Assembly (NCBI RefSeq): GCF_002027555.1
Contig: NZ_MXAP01000005.1
Coordinates: 1 to 8,187, forward strand
Length of the DNA: 8,187 bases
From: Moraxella equi
GTDB taxonomy: Bacteria > Pseudomonadota > Gammaproteobacteria > Pseudomonadales > Moraxellaceae
Direction of reading: 5' to 3'
Part shown: positions 1-5,720 of the stretch, one piece after another
How the letters are laid out: the number at the start of each line of letters is the position of its first letter
Position numbering within the stretch: position 1 is the stretch's first letter
Made by a program: the position numbers and the translations under genes
Notes under the pieces: generated by a model
What the model saw: only the letters and a program-made list of their open reading frames with translations
The model's database searches: none
What the model was told of the DNA's origin: nothing

Positions 1-62
1 GAATGTTCAACGTGTTCTAATCTTCATCGTATTTTGCGAAAATGTTGTGAATGTTCAACATG
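1..62. repeat. Short direct repeat downstream of fabB
   Basis: The 11-mer GAATGTTCAAC occurs at 1-11 and again at 49-59, both times followed by RTG. The sequence between is unrelated and carries no convincing gene. The second copy also forms a small dyad, TGTTG at 43-47 against CAACA at 56-60. Because the first copy begins at the window edge, a longer array could continue outside. A chance repeat is possible; no function is claimed. Confidence 0.3.
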
Positions 63-71
63 CCCCTAATT

Positions 72-1304
72 TTAACCTTCAAACTTCCTAACCACCAACG
101 CCGAGTTCGTTCCGCCAAAACCAAAGCTATTACTCATTGCCGAGTTAATTTTGGTTTGGCGAGCGGTCGTTACAATGTCAAAGGCTTTTGCTCCATCATC
201 AAGCTCAGTGATGTTAATGCTTGGGGTGATAAAGTCATTGTTCATCATTAGTACGCAATAAATCAGTTCTTGCACGCCCACCGCTCCCAAGCTATGCCCT
301 GTCATGGATTTGGTGGAGCTAATCGGTGGGGTTTTGTCCGCACCACCAAACACCTCTGCAATGGCGTTTAGCTCAGTAATGTCGCCAAGTGGCGTGCTTG
401 TGCCGTGTGAGTTTACATAGTCCACCGTATCAAGTCCTGCTTGTGTTAGGGCGATTTGCATACAGCGAGTCGCCCCTTCTCCGCTTGGGGCAACCATCTC
501 CGCTCCGTCCGATGTCGCCCCATAGCCCACGATTTCGGCTAGGATTGTCGCTCCGCGAGCCTGTGCGTGTTCTAGACTCTCCACGACCACCATACCGCCA
601 CCACCTGCGATGACAAAGCCGTCTCGGGTACTATCATAAGGGCGACTTGCGGTGGTGGGTGTGTCGTTGTAGCTCGTACTCATCGCCCCCATGGCATCAA
701 ACATACACGACTGCGTCCAATGCTCGCTCTCGCCCCCACCTGCGATGACCATGTCCGCTTTGCCAAGCTGGATAAGCTCCATGGCATGACCGATACAGTG
801 GCTAGATGTGGCACAAGCGGACGACAGCGAGTAGCTAATGCCCTTAATCTTTAACCCTGTGGCAAGCGTGGCGGAAACCGTGCTACTCATGATTTTTGGC
901 ACTGCCATGGCTCCTACGCCACGAAGCCCCTTGGCTTTCATGTTATCCACCGAGCTTACGACATCTGCCGTGCTTGCTCCGCCTGAGCCTGCCACGACCG
1001 CTACACGCACGTTGTCCGCCACGTCATCAAGGGTGAGACCTGCGTTATTAATGGCGGACAAGGCGGACACATAGGCGTATAGGCTAGCGTCCGACATAAA
1101 GCGTTTTAATTTGCGGTCAATGCCTGATACGTCAAGCGTACTTTGGTCAATCGAGCCTGACACGCACGATTTAAAGCCATTGTCGGCATAGCTTTGGTTA
1201 AAGATAATGCCTGACGTGCCGTTTTTTAGGCTATTGGTAACGGTAGCTAGGTCATTGCCGATATTTGAGACAATGCCCATGCCTGTGATGACGACTCTTT
1301 TCAT
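72..1304 (-). CDS. fabB: Beta-ketoacyl-ACP synthase I (FabB)
   Basis: This is a complete 410-aa cytoplasmic condensing enzyme of type II fatty acid synthesis. The family condenses malonyl-ACP with acyl-ACP, and FabB is needed to elongate the cis-unsaturated intermediate made by FabA. Recognition is strong: the N-terminus [17 protein letters not shown], the nucleophile motif SSACATSSH with Cys164, [11 protein letters not shown] with His300, STKSMTGHS with Lys332 and His337, and the C-terminal [10 protein letters not shown] loop around 391-400. The Cys-His-His triad is intact and the length matches the E. coli enzyme (about 406 aa), which it resembles along its whole length. The ATG is at 1304, with a modest GGAAA ribosome site (1311-1315) about 6 nt upstream. 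fabA is not adjacent. The gene is visibly GC-richer than the iron genes, as expected of a core gene beside AT-rich accessory DNA. KAS II (FabF) is unlikely because the sequence follows FabB throughout. Confidence 0.96.
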   Translation of the reverse strand: MKRVVITGMGIVSNIGNDLATVTNSLKNGTSGIIFNQSYADNGFKSCVSGSIDQSTLDVSGIDRKLKRFMSDASLYAYVSALSAINNAGLTLDDVADNVRVAVVAGSGGASTADVVSSVDNMKAKGLRGVGAMAVPKIMSSTVSATLATGLKIKGISYSLSSACATSSHCIGHAMELIQLGKADMVIAGGGESEHWTQSCMFDAMGAMSTSYNDTPTTASRPYDSTRDGFVIAGGGGMVVVESLEHAQARGATILAEIVGYGATSDGAEMVAPSGEGATRCMQIALTQAGLDTVDYVNSHGTSTPLGDITELNAIAEVFGGADKTPPISSTKSMTGHSLGAVGVQELIYCVLMMNNDFITPSINITELDDGAKAFDIVTTARQTKINSAMSNSFGFGGTNSALVVRKFEG

Positions 1305-1374
1305 AAATATTTTCCAAAAAAGTTTGCTAAAAGTTTACAAATGTAATGCTGATATTGTAACAAATTATGACCTA

Positions 1375-1399
1375 AAAAGGTAGGGCGTGTCTACCCTTT
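1375..1399 (-). repeat. Palindromic repeat copy 1 / possible terminator
   Basis: GGTAG (1379-1383) pairs with CTACC (1391-1395) across a GGCGTGT loop. The outer A/T positions add pairs around one mismatch. On the minus strand the stem is followed by five T (1378-1374), so it could stop read-through before fabB or act in the fabB leader. It shares its core with the element at 1627-1650; both look like decayed forms of a perfect palindrome close to GGTAGGGCATGCCTACC. Confidence 0.5.
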
Positions 1400-1443
1400 A
1401 TAACACTATTTACATTTTAGAAAGTTTATAGAAATAAAATGAT

Positions 1444-1550
1444 GTTTTTGCATGAAAAATGGCTATCCGACCACTTAATTTGAAAAATTAAGTTAAAATC
1501 TTAAAAATTTACCCAGTTAAGTGGTCGGATTGTTTTTCATCGTCAAAAAC
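1444..1550. repeat. 107-bp imperfect inverted repeat (MITE/REP-like)
   Basis: A perfect 14-bp inverted repeat forms the core: ATCCGACCACTTAA at 1465-1478 and its complement TTAAGTGGTCGGAT at 1517-1530. The arms continue outward in order: ATGAAAAA (1452-1459) against TTTTTCAT (1533-1540), then GTTTTTG (1444-1450) against CAAAAAC (1544-1550), with small internal loops. Inside the left arm a second hairpin competes: CTTAATTT (1474-1481) and AAATTAAG (1485-1492) around GAA. No ORF lies inside and no clear target-site duplication is visible. It could be a non-autonomous mobile element, a structured intergenic repeat, or a terminator, since T5 follows the inner arm on the plus strand. Confidence 0.65.
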
Positions 1551-1626
1551 TTGTCTGATAGAAAACTCACAGCCTTTGTTTTTTCCTTGAAAAACATGCG
1601 ATTTTTTCATTTCTCATTGCAAATAC

Positions 1627-1650
1627 AAAAGGTAGGCATGCCCTAATTTT
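1627..1650. repeat. Palindromic repeat copy 2
   Basis: The stretch AAAAGGTAGGCATGCCCTAA contains the 8-bp palindrome GGCATGCC (1635-1642) with partly matching TA and CTA flanks. It ends in TTTT on the plus strand and, read on the minus strand, also ends in CCTTTT. Its AAAAGGTAGG start and the following C-R-T-G core match the element at 1375-1399, so the two are probably degenerate members of one intergenic repeat family flanking the 107-bp palindrome. Confidence 0.45.
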
Positions 1651-1658
1651 CAATCAAA

Positions 1659-1676
1659 TTTATCACGCATGATAAA
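1659..1676. repeat. 7-bp perfect hairpin
   Basis: TTTATCA (1659-1665) and TGATAAA (1670-1676) form a perfect inverted repeat around a 4-nt CGCA loop. It could be a small operator dyad or part of a structured transcript end. No adjacent promoter was recognised, so function is open. Confidence 0.35.
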
Positions 1677-1693
1677 AAGGGTAACAAACGAAC

Positions 1694-1724
1694 ATAAAAA
1701 CGGCGACCGTAGCCACCGTTTTAT
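1694..1724 (-). terminator. Probable Rho-independent terminator of the iron operon
   Basis: AAAACGG (1697-1703) pairs with CCGTTTT (1716-1722) around a 12-nt loop. On the minus strand the stem runs straight into TTTTTATG, and on the plus strand into TTTTATTT, so it may work both ways. It lies about 205 bp beyond the stop of the DUF3325 gene and is the best terminator candidate between the iron genes and fabB. Confidence 0.5.
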
Positions 1725-1929
1725 TTCAATTGGAGCGTGCTTGCCCTTGGTATTTCAATAAAAATAGAGAAAAAAATACAGCCTGATAGTCACTCTGTTA
1801 AATAAATTTTTGACTTCAAATCACAATATTTGTGCATTTTTCATGAAAAAATAATCATTATATGTACTGCAAGATAAAAATGCAAACTTGTACAAAATGA
1901 ATTTTAAAAAAATCAATGACTGAAACAAT

Positions 1930-2199
1930 CTATTTTTTTAGAAATTCATCATGTATTACTAACCCTATATATATAATCCCTGCAGAAACAGAAGATAATA
2001 TCAATATATTCATCACAAAATATACTTTTAATAAACTAAAAAATATAGGCAACCATCCACCAATTAATATGATTAAACCGATTATTTTTAAATTCTTAAA
2101 TCCAATCAGGTGTTGAAATTTTGATTGATGACGAGAAGTGCTTATCGCCAATAAAAAAAATCCAATCATATAAAATATAAAAATAACAAGGTAAATCAT
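1930..2199 (-). CDS. DUF3325-like small membrane protein
   Basis: A complete 89-aa hydrophobic protein. Three membrane segments are visible at roughly residues 2-19, 37-56 and 61-82. The first is followed by the short polar stretch STSRHQ with Arg23-His24; a first helix ending in ALSxxRHQ-like sequence is what I associate with DUF3325, a family of unknown function usually found directly after a PepSY membrane protein in siderophore loci. The ATG at 2199 has GGGA (2205-2208) 5 nt upstream. Unusually, 351 bp separate it from the PepSY gene, so it may need its own promoter, although none is obvious. Its DNA is extremely AT-rich. The overlapping plus-strand frame is an antisense shadow. The family call rests on pattern and position, not on an alignment. 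Confidence 0.75.
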   Translation of the reverse strand: MIYLVIFIFYMIGFFLLAISTSRHQSKFQHLIGFKNLKIIGLIILIGGWLPIFFSLLKVYFVMNILILSSVSAGIIYIGLVIHDEFLKK

Positions 2200-2301
2200 A
2201 TATATCCCAGTTTTTTATTAAAGAAATGAAAGTTAATTGACTTAAATATCATCTTGAAAAATTTAATAAATATCTTGCAAAGATTGATTATTTGTTTATA
2301 A

Positions 2302-2338
2302 ATAAATATTCTAATCCATAGAGAAAAAGAATATTTAT
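2302..2338. repeat. 10-bp AT-only inverted repeat
   Basis: ATAAATATTC (2302-2311) and GAATATTTAT (2329-2338) are perfect complements around a 17-nt loop. The stem has only one G-C pair, so it is weak as an RNA hairpin. It could be a protein-binding dyad or chance in AT-rich DNA. Confidence 0.35.
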
Positions 2339-2354
2339 CAGACTTTAGACGTAA

Positions 2355-2439
2355 TGCGAAATAAAATATTTACACATTCAAGCCCTGATATTTTCTAGGG
2401 TTTAAAAATTGAAAAATGCTGCAAAATCATTATTTCGCA
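2355..2439. repeat. 85-bp segment bounded by 10-bp inverted repeats
   Basis: TGCGAAATAA (2355-2364) and TTATTTCGCA (2430-2439) are exact inverted copies 65 bp apart. In such AT-rich DNA the shared TGCG/CGCA ends make coincidence less likely. The interior is non-coding. The layout is that of a tiny non-autonomous insertion, but no target duplication is evident next to the ends. Confidence 0.4.
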
Positions 2440-2550
2440 GTGGCTCTTTTGTATAATTGTTTTTATTTTTATTTTTCATAATTTTGCCAATATTTAATAA
2501 TTCTTAGATTTATCAAAATAAGCATAATATCATTTGCTATTTCTCATTAT

Positions 2551-4095
2551 TTATACAGATTTAATTTTATTATTTTTTACAAAATAATAAATATAGTAAA
2601 AAAATATAGAAAATAACAGAATAGTTAAATCAAAAAAAACAAAAACCCAATCATTAGAAAATATACTATTAATTATTCCTCGATTTGTCAATATTATACT
2701 TAAAATAGGAAATGCAAAGCATAATAATGAAGTTGTTAAAGCCAAAATCATCCACGATTTTTTGGCATTTAAAAATAAAGATATCATTATTGATGTAGTA
2801 AGAGAAATAAAAAATATCAATATCTCTGTTTTGTCTCTATTAATCATATCATTAGGCAATAGGCGATTTGCCCACATAAATATAATGGTAGCTAATGGTA
2901 CTCCTATGATGACACCAGCGTTTGTTTTATTTGTCAGATAAAAACCAAGATATTTTTTACCTTTTAATTGATTTTTCTTTTTTACTGTCCACATTACTAG
3001 ACCTGTCGCTATCATCGCCGTACCTGACAATCCTAGTAAAAACAACGCAAATCGCATGGGCATGCCCATTACTCGCCCTTGATGCATGCCTACAATAGCA
3101 TTTTGTGCTAACAATCCTTTTGGGTATTTTGGATTGCTTCTTATAAAATTGCCTTGATAATCATAAATATTAAAAGTGCTCAATCTTGAAAAATGCTTAT
3201 CGTTTCGTGTTTCTATAGAAATCTGTGCCGAAGTGGTATTAAAATGGTTGATACTAACAATCTTAATATCGTGGTTTGTATGGAGTCCCCAAGATGATTT
3301 GGCATGATGAATAATCGGTAGGATGTTTGGAGTTGTAGCAGGTTTAGCTTCATCCGTTTTTTTTGCCCACCAATCAAAAGCATAATATTGGCTATGAGTA
3401 TCGGGAGATATATTAGCAATTTTTTCCGAATAGGGTAAATACATATTGACGAGTGTAATAATGCCTGTAAACGCAATCATTAAATGAAAAGGCAGGGGAA
3501 GAACCGATAAAGCATTGTGTGCATCTAGCCAAGAACGATGTCCTTTTCTTGCACGAAATGTAAAAAAATCTTTAAAAAATTTTTTATGTATAATCACACC
3601 TGTAATAGTAGCAATAAGCATCATAAAGCCTGCAATACCCACCAAGTATCTCGCCCACATGACAGGTATATAGTGCAAGTCAAAATGCAGACGATAAAAG
3701 AATTCACCGCCAAGGCTGTGTCCGCTACTTTGCAGAAAGCCTTCTCGTGTCGCTACGTACTGTTTATAGTTCTCTCTACCTCCACTGGTTTGAACACCGA
3801 TTCTTAAAGGATTGCGTTCATCACCAGAGTAAATAAAAACCCTATCAGCGTCAGAATGGTGTGTATCAACATAATCTAATGCTTGCACAATATCATTATC
3901 TGTGGTCTTTCCAATTGTTTGGTAAGCATGAGGCATTGTTATGATATTAATTTCATCTTTAAAATAACTTAATGTGCCCATAAAAAACATAAAATATAAT
4001 AACCAACCCAATAGCAAGCCCATCCAGCCGTGTACAGGGGATAGCAGTTGGCGAATACTGGGAGCTTTTACTTTTTTTCGGTGTACTGAACTCAT
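2551..4095 (-). CDS. PepSY-family membrane protein, putative siderophore reductase
   Basis: A complete 514-aa inner-membrane protein. About eight membrane segments are visible near residues 23-45, 150-169, 202-220, 349-369, 393-412, 426-443, 448-469 and 484-506. The first carries the family pattern HGWMGLLLG...GTLSYFKDEI. A large periplasmic part (about 46-147) with LHFDLHY follows, then LDAHNALSVLPLPFHLMIAFTG. Histidines 22, 137, 141, 170, 186, 193, 204 and 338 sit at or near membrane borders, where characterised relatives bind haem. Known relatives include FoxB, a membrane siderophore reductase, and FpvG of the pyoverdine locus, so reduction of siderophore-bound iron is a reasonable inference. 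The ATG at 4095 is supported by an in-frame TAA six codons upstream, but the ribosome site is weak. The extra C-terminal four-helix part (about 393-506) is markedly AT-rich. It lies 236 bp after the DUF3649 gene. Confidence 0.87.
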   Translation of the reverse strand: MSSVHRKKVKAPSIRQLLSPVHGWMGLLLGWLLYFMFFMGTLSYFKDEINIITMPHAYQTIGKTTDNDIVQALDYVDTHHSDADRVFIYSGDERNPLRIGVQTSGGRENYKQYVATREGFLQSSGHSLGGEFFYRLHFDLHYIPVMWARYLVGIAGFMMLIATITGVIIHKKFFKDFFTFRARKGHRSWLDAHNALSVLPLPFHLMIAFTGIITLVNMYLPYSEKIANISPDTHSQYYAFDWWAKKTDEAKPATTPNILPIIHHAKSSWGLHTNHDIKIVSINHFNTTSAQISIETRNDKHFSRLSTFNIYDYQGNFIRSNPKYPKGLLAQNAIVGMHQGRVMGMPMRFALFLLGLSGTAMIATGLVMWTVKKKNQLKGKKYLGFYLTNKTNAGVIIGVPLATIIFMWANRLLPNDMINRDKTEILIFFISLTTSIMISLFLNAKKSWMILALTTSLLCFAFPILSIILTNRGIINSIFSNDWVFVFFDLTILLFSIFFYYIYYFVKNNKIKSV

Positions 4096-4331
4096 GGATT
4101 TTAAATGGATTTATAAAAAGAAGGATTGGCTGTATGGATTGGTATCCAACAATACCAATGATTAATTGTATTTGGAAACCTAATACGTGAGAAGATATCA
4201 TTAGACTTCTTAAGAAATTATGGTTTTGTTGAGTTTGTAAAAAAATTCAATTTCAATAAAATTAAGGTTTTTAAAATAGAATTTTTTTGAGTTTCATAAT
4301 TCATAAAGATATAACAAATAGTTTTTGGTTT
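4096..4331. other. 236-bp spacer between DUF3649 and PepSY genes
   Basis: No gene is evident here. On the minus strand it forms the leader before the PepSY start and contains the hairpin at 4138-4159. No strong -35/-10 pair was recognised. A minus-strand frame running 4201-3959 overlaps the PepSY start out of frame and looks like a shadow. A terminator or processing site is possible, because genes of this set usually sit close together. Confidence 0.5.
4138..4159 (-). repeat. 8-bp hairpin in the PepSY leader
   Basis: ATTGGTAT (4138-4145) and ATACCAAT (4152-4159) form a perfect inverted repeat around a 6-nt loop. It ends about 43 nt before the PepSY start codon. No T-tract follows, so a terminator is unlikely; an RNA processing or stability hairpin or an operator dyad are alternatives. 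Confidence 0.4.
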
Positions 4332-4646
4332 TCATTTGCCAATAAAATTAGTGAAATTTGGCACAAAATACCAGCAAAGAAAAAATAAGAAAAAATTCAG
4401 GATTATCATAAAAATCCAAGCTTTTTTCAAAGAGTAAATGCAAAAAATCAATACAAAAGTGAATGAACCTCCAACCACCCCAATGATTTTACCCCAAGCA
4501 ACTGCTGATACATTAAGTATTGGCAAGGCTAATGGCAATACTGAAATCAAAAAAGCTGTCAAATAAGACCCAAAAATTGCCAACAAAATACGGCTGGCAA
4601 TTTTTGATTTTTGATAAATGGTTGATAAATTGCAGATAGGGTTCAT
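4332..4646 (-). CDS. DUF3649-like small inner-membrane protein
   Basis: A complete 104-aa hydrophobic protein with three membrane segments at roughly residues 19-43, 50-71 and 76-95. The segment SRILLAIFGSYLTAF (18-32) followed by a Leu/Pro-rich stretch resembles the opening of DUF3649, a family of unknown function found in siderophore-receptor operons next to PepSY proteins. Its ATG shares one base with the upstream stop (TAATG), and no separate strong ribosome site is visible, so it is probably translated by coupling to the DUF4198 gene. Ends with TGA. Its likely role is as a partner of the PepSY protein in handling periplasmic iron, inferred from context only. Family assignment is by sequence pattern and position. 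Confidence 0.78.
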   Translation of the reverse strand: MNPICNLSTIYQKSKIASRILLAIFGSYLTAFLISVLPLALPILNVSAVAWGKIIGVVGGSFTFVLIFCIYSLKKAWIFMIILNFFLFFLCWYFVPNFTNFIGK

Positions 4647-5368
4647 TACTTATATTTATGCATAAATAAGTTGAAGGCTAATGTACTGTTATAATAAGTT
4701 TTGTCTGACAATTCTTTGTTTTGGTTCTCTACCTCATGACCAACTTGCAAAACGGTAATGCCTGTGCTTTGCACCACAATATGTGCCTTGCCGTTGTCGT
4801 CTGTTACAATAAATTCGCCCTTGGGGTTATTGATATAGTCTTGAGCAATCTTAGCATTAGCAAGTGGTTTGCCCTCAAATAATACTTGAACAGGTAGCTT
4901 GTCACCGATGTTTAATTGAAAAGGGTCTGACAGTGCGATAATTTGTAACTGTAGCTCATCTGCCGATGACATGGGCTTATCTTGGTTGTCAAACAAGGTG
5001 ATGTTATTTTGTACATAAACCGTGCCACTCACCGCATCTTTCACCTCAAGTTTGGATTTACGGTGCCATTCACCCTTATTGTCCTGAGTGTAGTAACTAG
5101 GTTTGTAGGTGCTGATGACGGCACTAACATCTTTGGGCATATTAACAGTGATGTTGTTTTTATTGGCAGTTGTACTAATGGCGATTGATTTGCCTTGTTT
5201 ATCCAAACCACGAATGCTGTCTAAAACATCTGTATCATAACTGGCATCATCACCCCATTCTCCAAAGACTATGGCAAGCTCTCCTGCACGCTTATCAATC
5301 CAAAATCCGTGTGCCATGGCAGTGGATGTCATAAAAGATAAAATTAAAGCACCTAGTAATTTTTGCAT
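4646..5368 (-). CDS. Secreted DUF4198 protein of an iron-uptake operon
   Basis: A 240-aa exported protein and first gene of the minus-strand unit. The signal peptide MQKLLGALILSFMTSTAMA ends at an AMA-H site, giving a mature N-terminus HGFW. The C-terminal half (about 140-211) contains the DUF4198-like pattern LSDPFQLNIGDKLPVQVLF..GKPLA followed by D-x-N-G-K-A, typical of a beta-sandwich domain. DUF4198 proteins are periplasmic, of unproven function, and often encoded beside metal-uptake genes. An N-terminal histidine exposed by cleavage would suit metal binding (inference). The start is set at ATG 5368 rather than the in-frame GTG six bases upstream: AAAGG at 5380-5376 is 7 nt from the ATG but only 1 nt from the GTG, and the ATG gives a cleaner signal peptide. 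The Fur-type promoter lies about 60 nt upstream. The stop overlaps the next start. Confidence 0.85.
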   Translation of the reverse strand: MQKLLGALILSFMTSTAMAHGFWIDKRAGELAIVFGEWGDDASYDTDVLDSIRGLDKQGKSIAISTTANKNNITVNMPKDVSAVISTYKPSYYTQDNKGEWHRKSKLEVKDAVSGTVYVQNNITLFDNQDKPMSSADELQLQIIALSDPFQLNIGDKLPVQVLFEGKPLANAKIAQDYINNPKGEFIVTDDNGKAHIVVQSTGITVLQVGHEVENQNKELSDKTYYNSTLAFNLFMHKYK

Positions 5369-5375
5369 ACTCACA

Positions 5376-5380
5376 CCTTT
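5376..5380 (-). promoter_or_regulatory. Ribosome binding site deciding the DUF4198 start
   Basis: Minus-strand AAAGG sits 7 nt before ATG at 5368 and abuts the alternative GTG at 5374 with a 1-nt gap. This spacing makes the ATG the likely initiation codon. Confidence 0.7.
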
Positions 5381-5437
5381 TGTTTAATAACTGTATAAAA
5401 ACCTAGCATCCTAATAATAAGTGATAGATTTATTGAA

Positions 5438-5456
5438 AATAATAACAATTATTATT
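5438..5456. promoter_or_regulatory. Fur-box-like operator, minus-strand promoter
   Basis: AATAATAACAATTATTATT matches 14 of 19 positions of the classical Fur consensus GATAATGATAATCATTATC and is itself nearly palindromic. It covers the whole -10 hexamer of the minus-strand promoter. Fur bound to ferrous iron would block the DUF4198-DUF3649 unit. AT-richness raises the chance background, but the position over the promoter and the genes controlled support it. Confidence 0.75.
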
Positions 5457-5467
5457 AAAAATGTCAA
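5439..5467 (-). promoter_or_regulatory. Sigma-70 promoter for the DUF4198 operon
   Basis: Minus-strand TTGACA (5467-5462), a 17-bp spacer, and TATTAT (5444-5439). The -35 is perfect and the -10 is one base from TATAAT. Transcription would begin near 5432, giving a leader of about 63 nt. The AT-rich block upstream could serve as an UP element. Confidence 0.75.
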
Positions 5468-5517
5468 TATATATTTTAATTTTTTAAATTTTTGTTAAAA
5501 AATATTTTAAAATGTTA

Positions 5518-5546
5518 TTGACTAAAATAAAAATAAGAATTATTAT
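5518..5546 (+). promoter_or_regulatory. Sigma-70 promoter for the siderophore receptor
   Basis: TTGACT (5518-5523), a 17-bp spacer, and TATTAT (5541-5546). This is nearly the same promoter as the divergent one on the minus strand. Transcription would begin near 5553, which leaves a leader of about 244 nt before the ATG at 5797. No better promoter was found closer to the gene; a weak TACAAT at 5620-5625 lacks a good -35. Confidence 0.72.
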
Positions 5547-5547
5547 T
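5529..5547. promoter_or_regulatory. Fur-box-like operator, receptor promoter
   Basis: AAAAATAAGAATTATTATT matches 13 of 19 positions of the Fur consensus. It covers the -10 of the plus-strand promoter and ends one base past it, exactly as the other box does on its own promoter. This identical placement is the best argument that both are real Fur sites. Confidence 0.68.
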
Positions 5548-5651
5548 GTAATCGTTTGTAAATAAATATTTTTACTGACAAGTATCGATTGCTGTTTATC
5601 CACTGTTGTGTATCTATCATACAATAGGCTTCCTACAAAACTCTGATTTCA

Positions 5652-5720
5652 AAAACCGTTTGTGGTGAGCCTGTTGAGCCATGACGGTTTTCTGGCCCGA
5701 AGGCATGGCTCAGGGCGAGC
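5652..5720 (+). repeat. Degenerate bipartite palindromic repeat in the receptor leader
   Basis: The left half (5654-5689) folds as AACCGTTTGTGGT against GCCATGACGGTT with one bulge and several G-U pairs around GAGCCTGTTGA. The right half contains GGCTCAGGGCGAGCAG. Together they resemble a decayed form of the intergenic repeat common in Proteobacteria with the signature GTGGTGAGC..GTCGAACCATG and GGCTCAGGGCGAACGG. An alternative fold pairs TGAGCCATG (5675-5683) with CATGGCTCA (5704-5712). It lies in the predicted 5' leader of the receptor mRNA. Its patch of higher G+C stands out from the AT-rich surroundings. Confidence 0.6.

Larger units (their letters stand above)
1305..1929. other. Gene-free region rich in palindromes
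   Basis: These 625 bp lie between fabB and the last gene of the iron cluster, both on the minus strand. No ORF with a plausible start and protein-like composition was found. The region should contain the fabB promoter, but no convincing -35/-10 pair stands out. It holds several inverted repeats listed separately (1375-1399, 1444-1550, 1627-1650, 1659-1676, 1694-1724), plus a weak one, TGAAAAA at 1588-1594 against TTTTTCA at 1603-1609. The 1725-1929 part is very AT-rich and otherwise featureless. Confidence 0.7.
2200..2550. other. AT-rich 351-bp gap inside the iron operon
   Basis: This stretch separates the PepSY and DUF3325 genes, which in related loci are normally adjacent. No ORF with a plausible start and protein-like composition was found on either strand. 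It contains two inverted repeats (2302-2338 and 2355-2439) and, within the second, a smaller dyad CCCT (2383-2386) / AGGG (2397-2400). It may hold an internal terminator, an internal promoter or a decayed insertion; I cannot decide between these. Confidence 0.6.

Noticed and set aside
389..1074. Plus-strand frames opposite fabB (389-613, 838-1074)
   Set aside because: They are antisense shadows of a GC-rich conserved gene; products have no recognisable domains and no ribosome sites.
1374..1378. Attenuator controlling fabB
   Set aside because: The hairpin plus T-run could stop transcription before fabB, but no promoter upstream of it or competing anti-terminator tied to a leader peptide was found, so only a terminator or repeat is claimed.
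1833..1884. TGCATTTTT / AAAAATGCA inverted repeat
   Set aside because: Nine bases 34 bp apart in extremely AT-rich DNA with homopolymer runs; chance is a sufficient explanation.
1305..1929. CRISPR array, tRNA or riboswitch in the palindrome-rich gap
   Set aside because: There are no regularly spaced direct repeats, no cloverleaf with a recognisable TTCGA-type arm, and no known riboswitch core; the palindromes differ from one another in sequence and spacing.
1916..2116. 66-aa plus-strand frame
   Set aside because: It is antisense to the DUF3325 gene, whose membrane-protein pattern and operon position make the minus-strand reading the better one.
3959..4201. 80-aa minus-strand frame overlapping the PepSY start
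   Set aside because: It overlaps the PepSY N-terminus out of frame, and its second half is a frame-shifted reading of that gene. The upstream part alone shows no domain.
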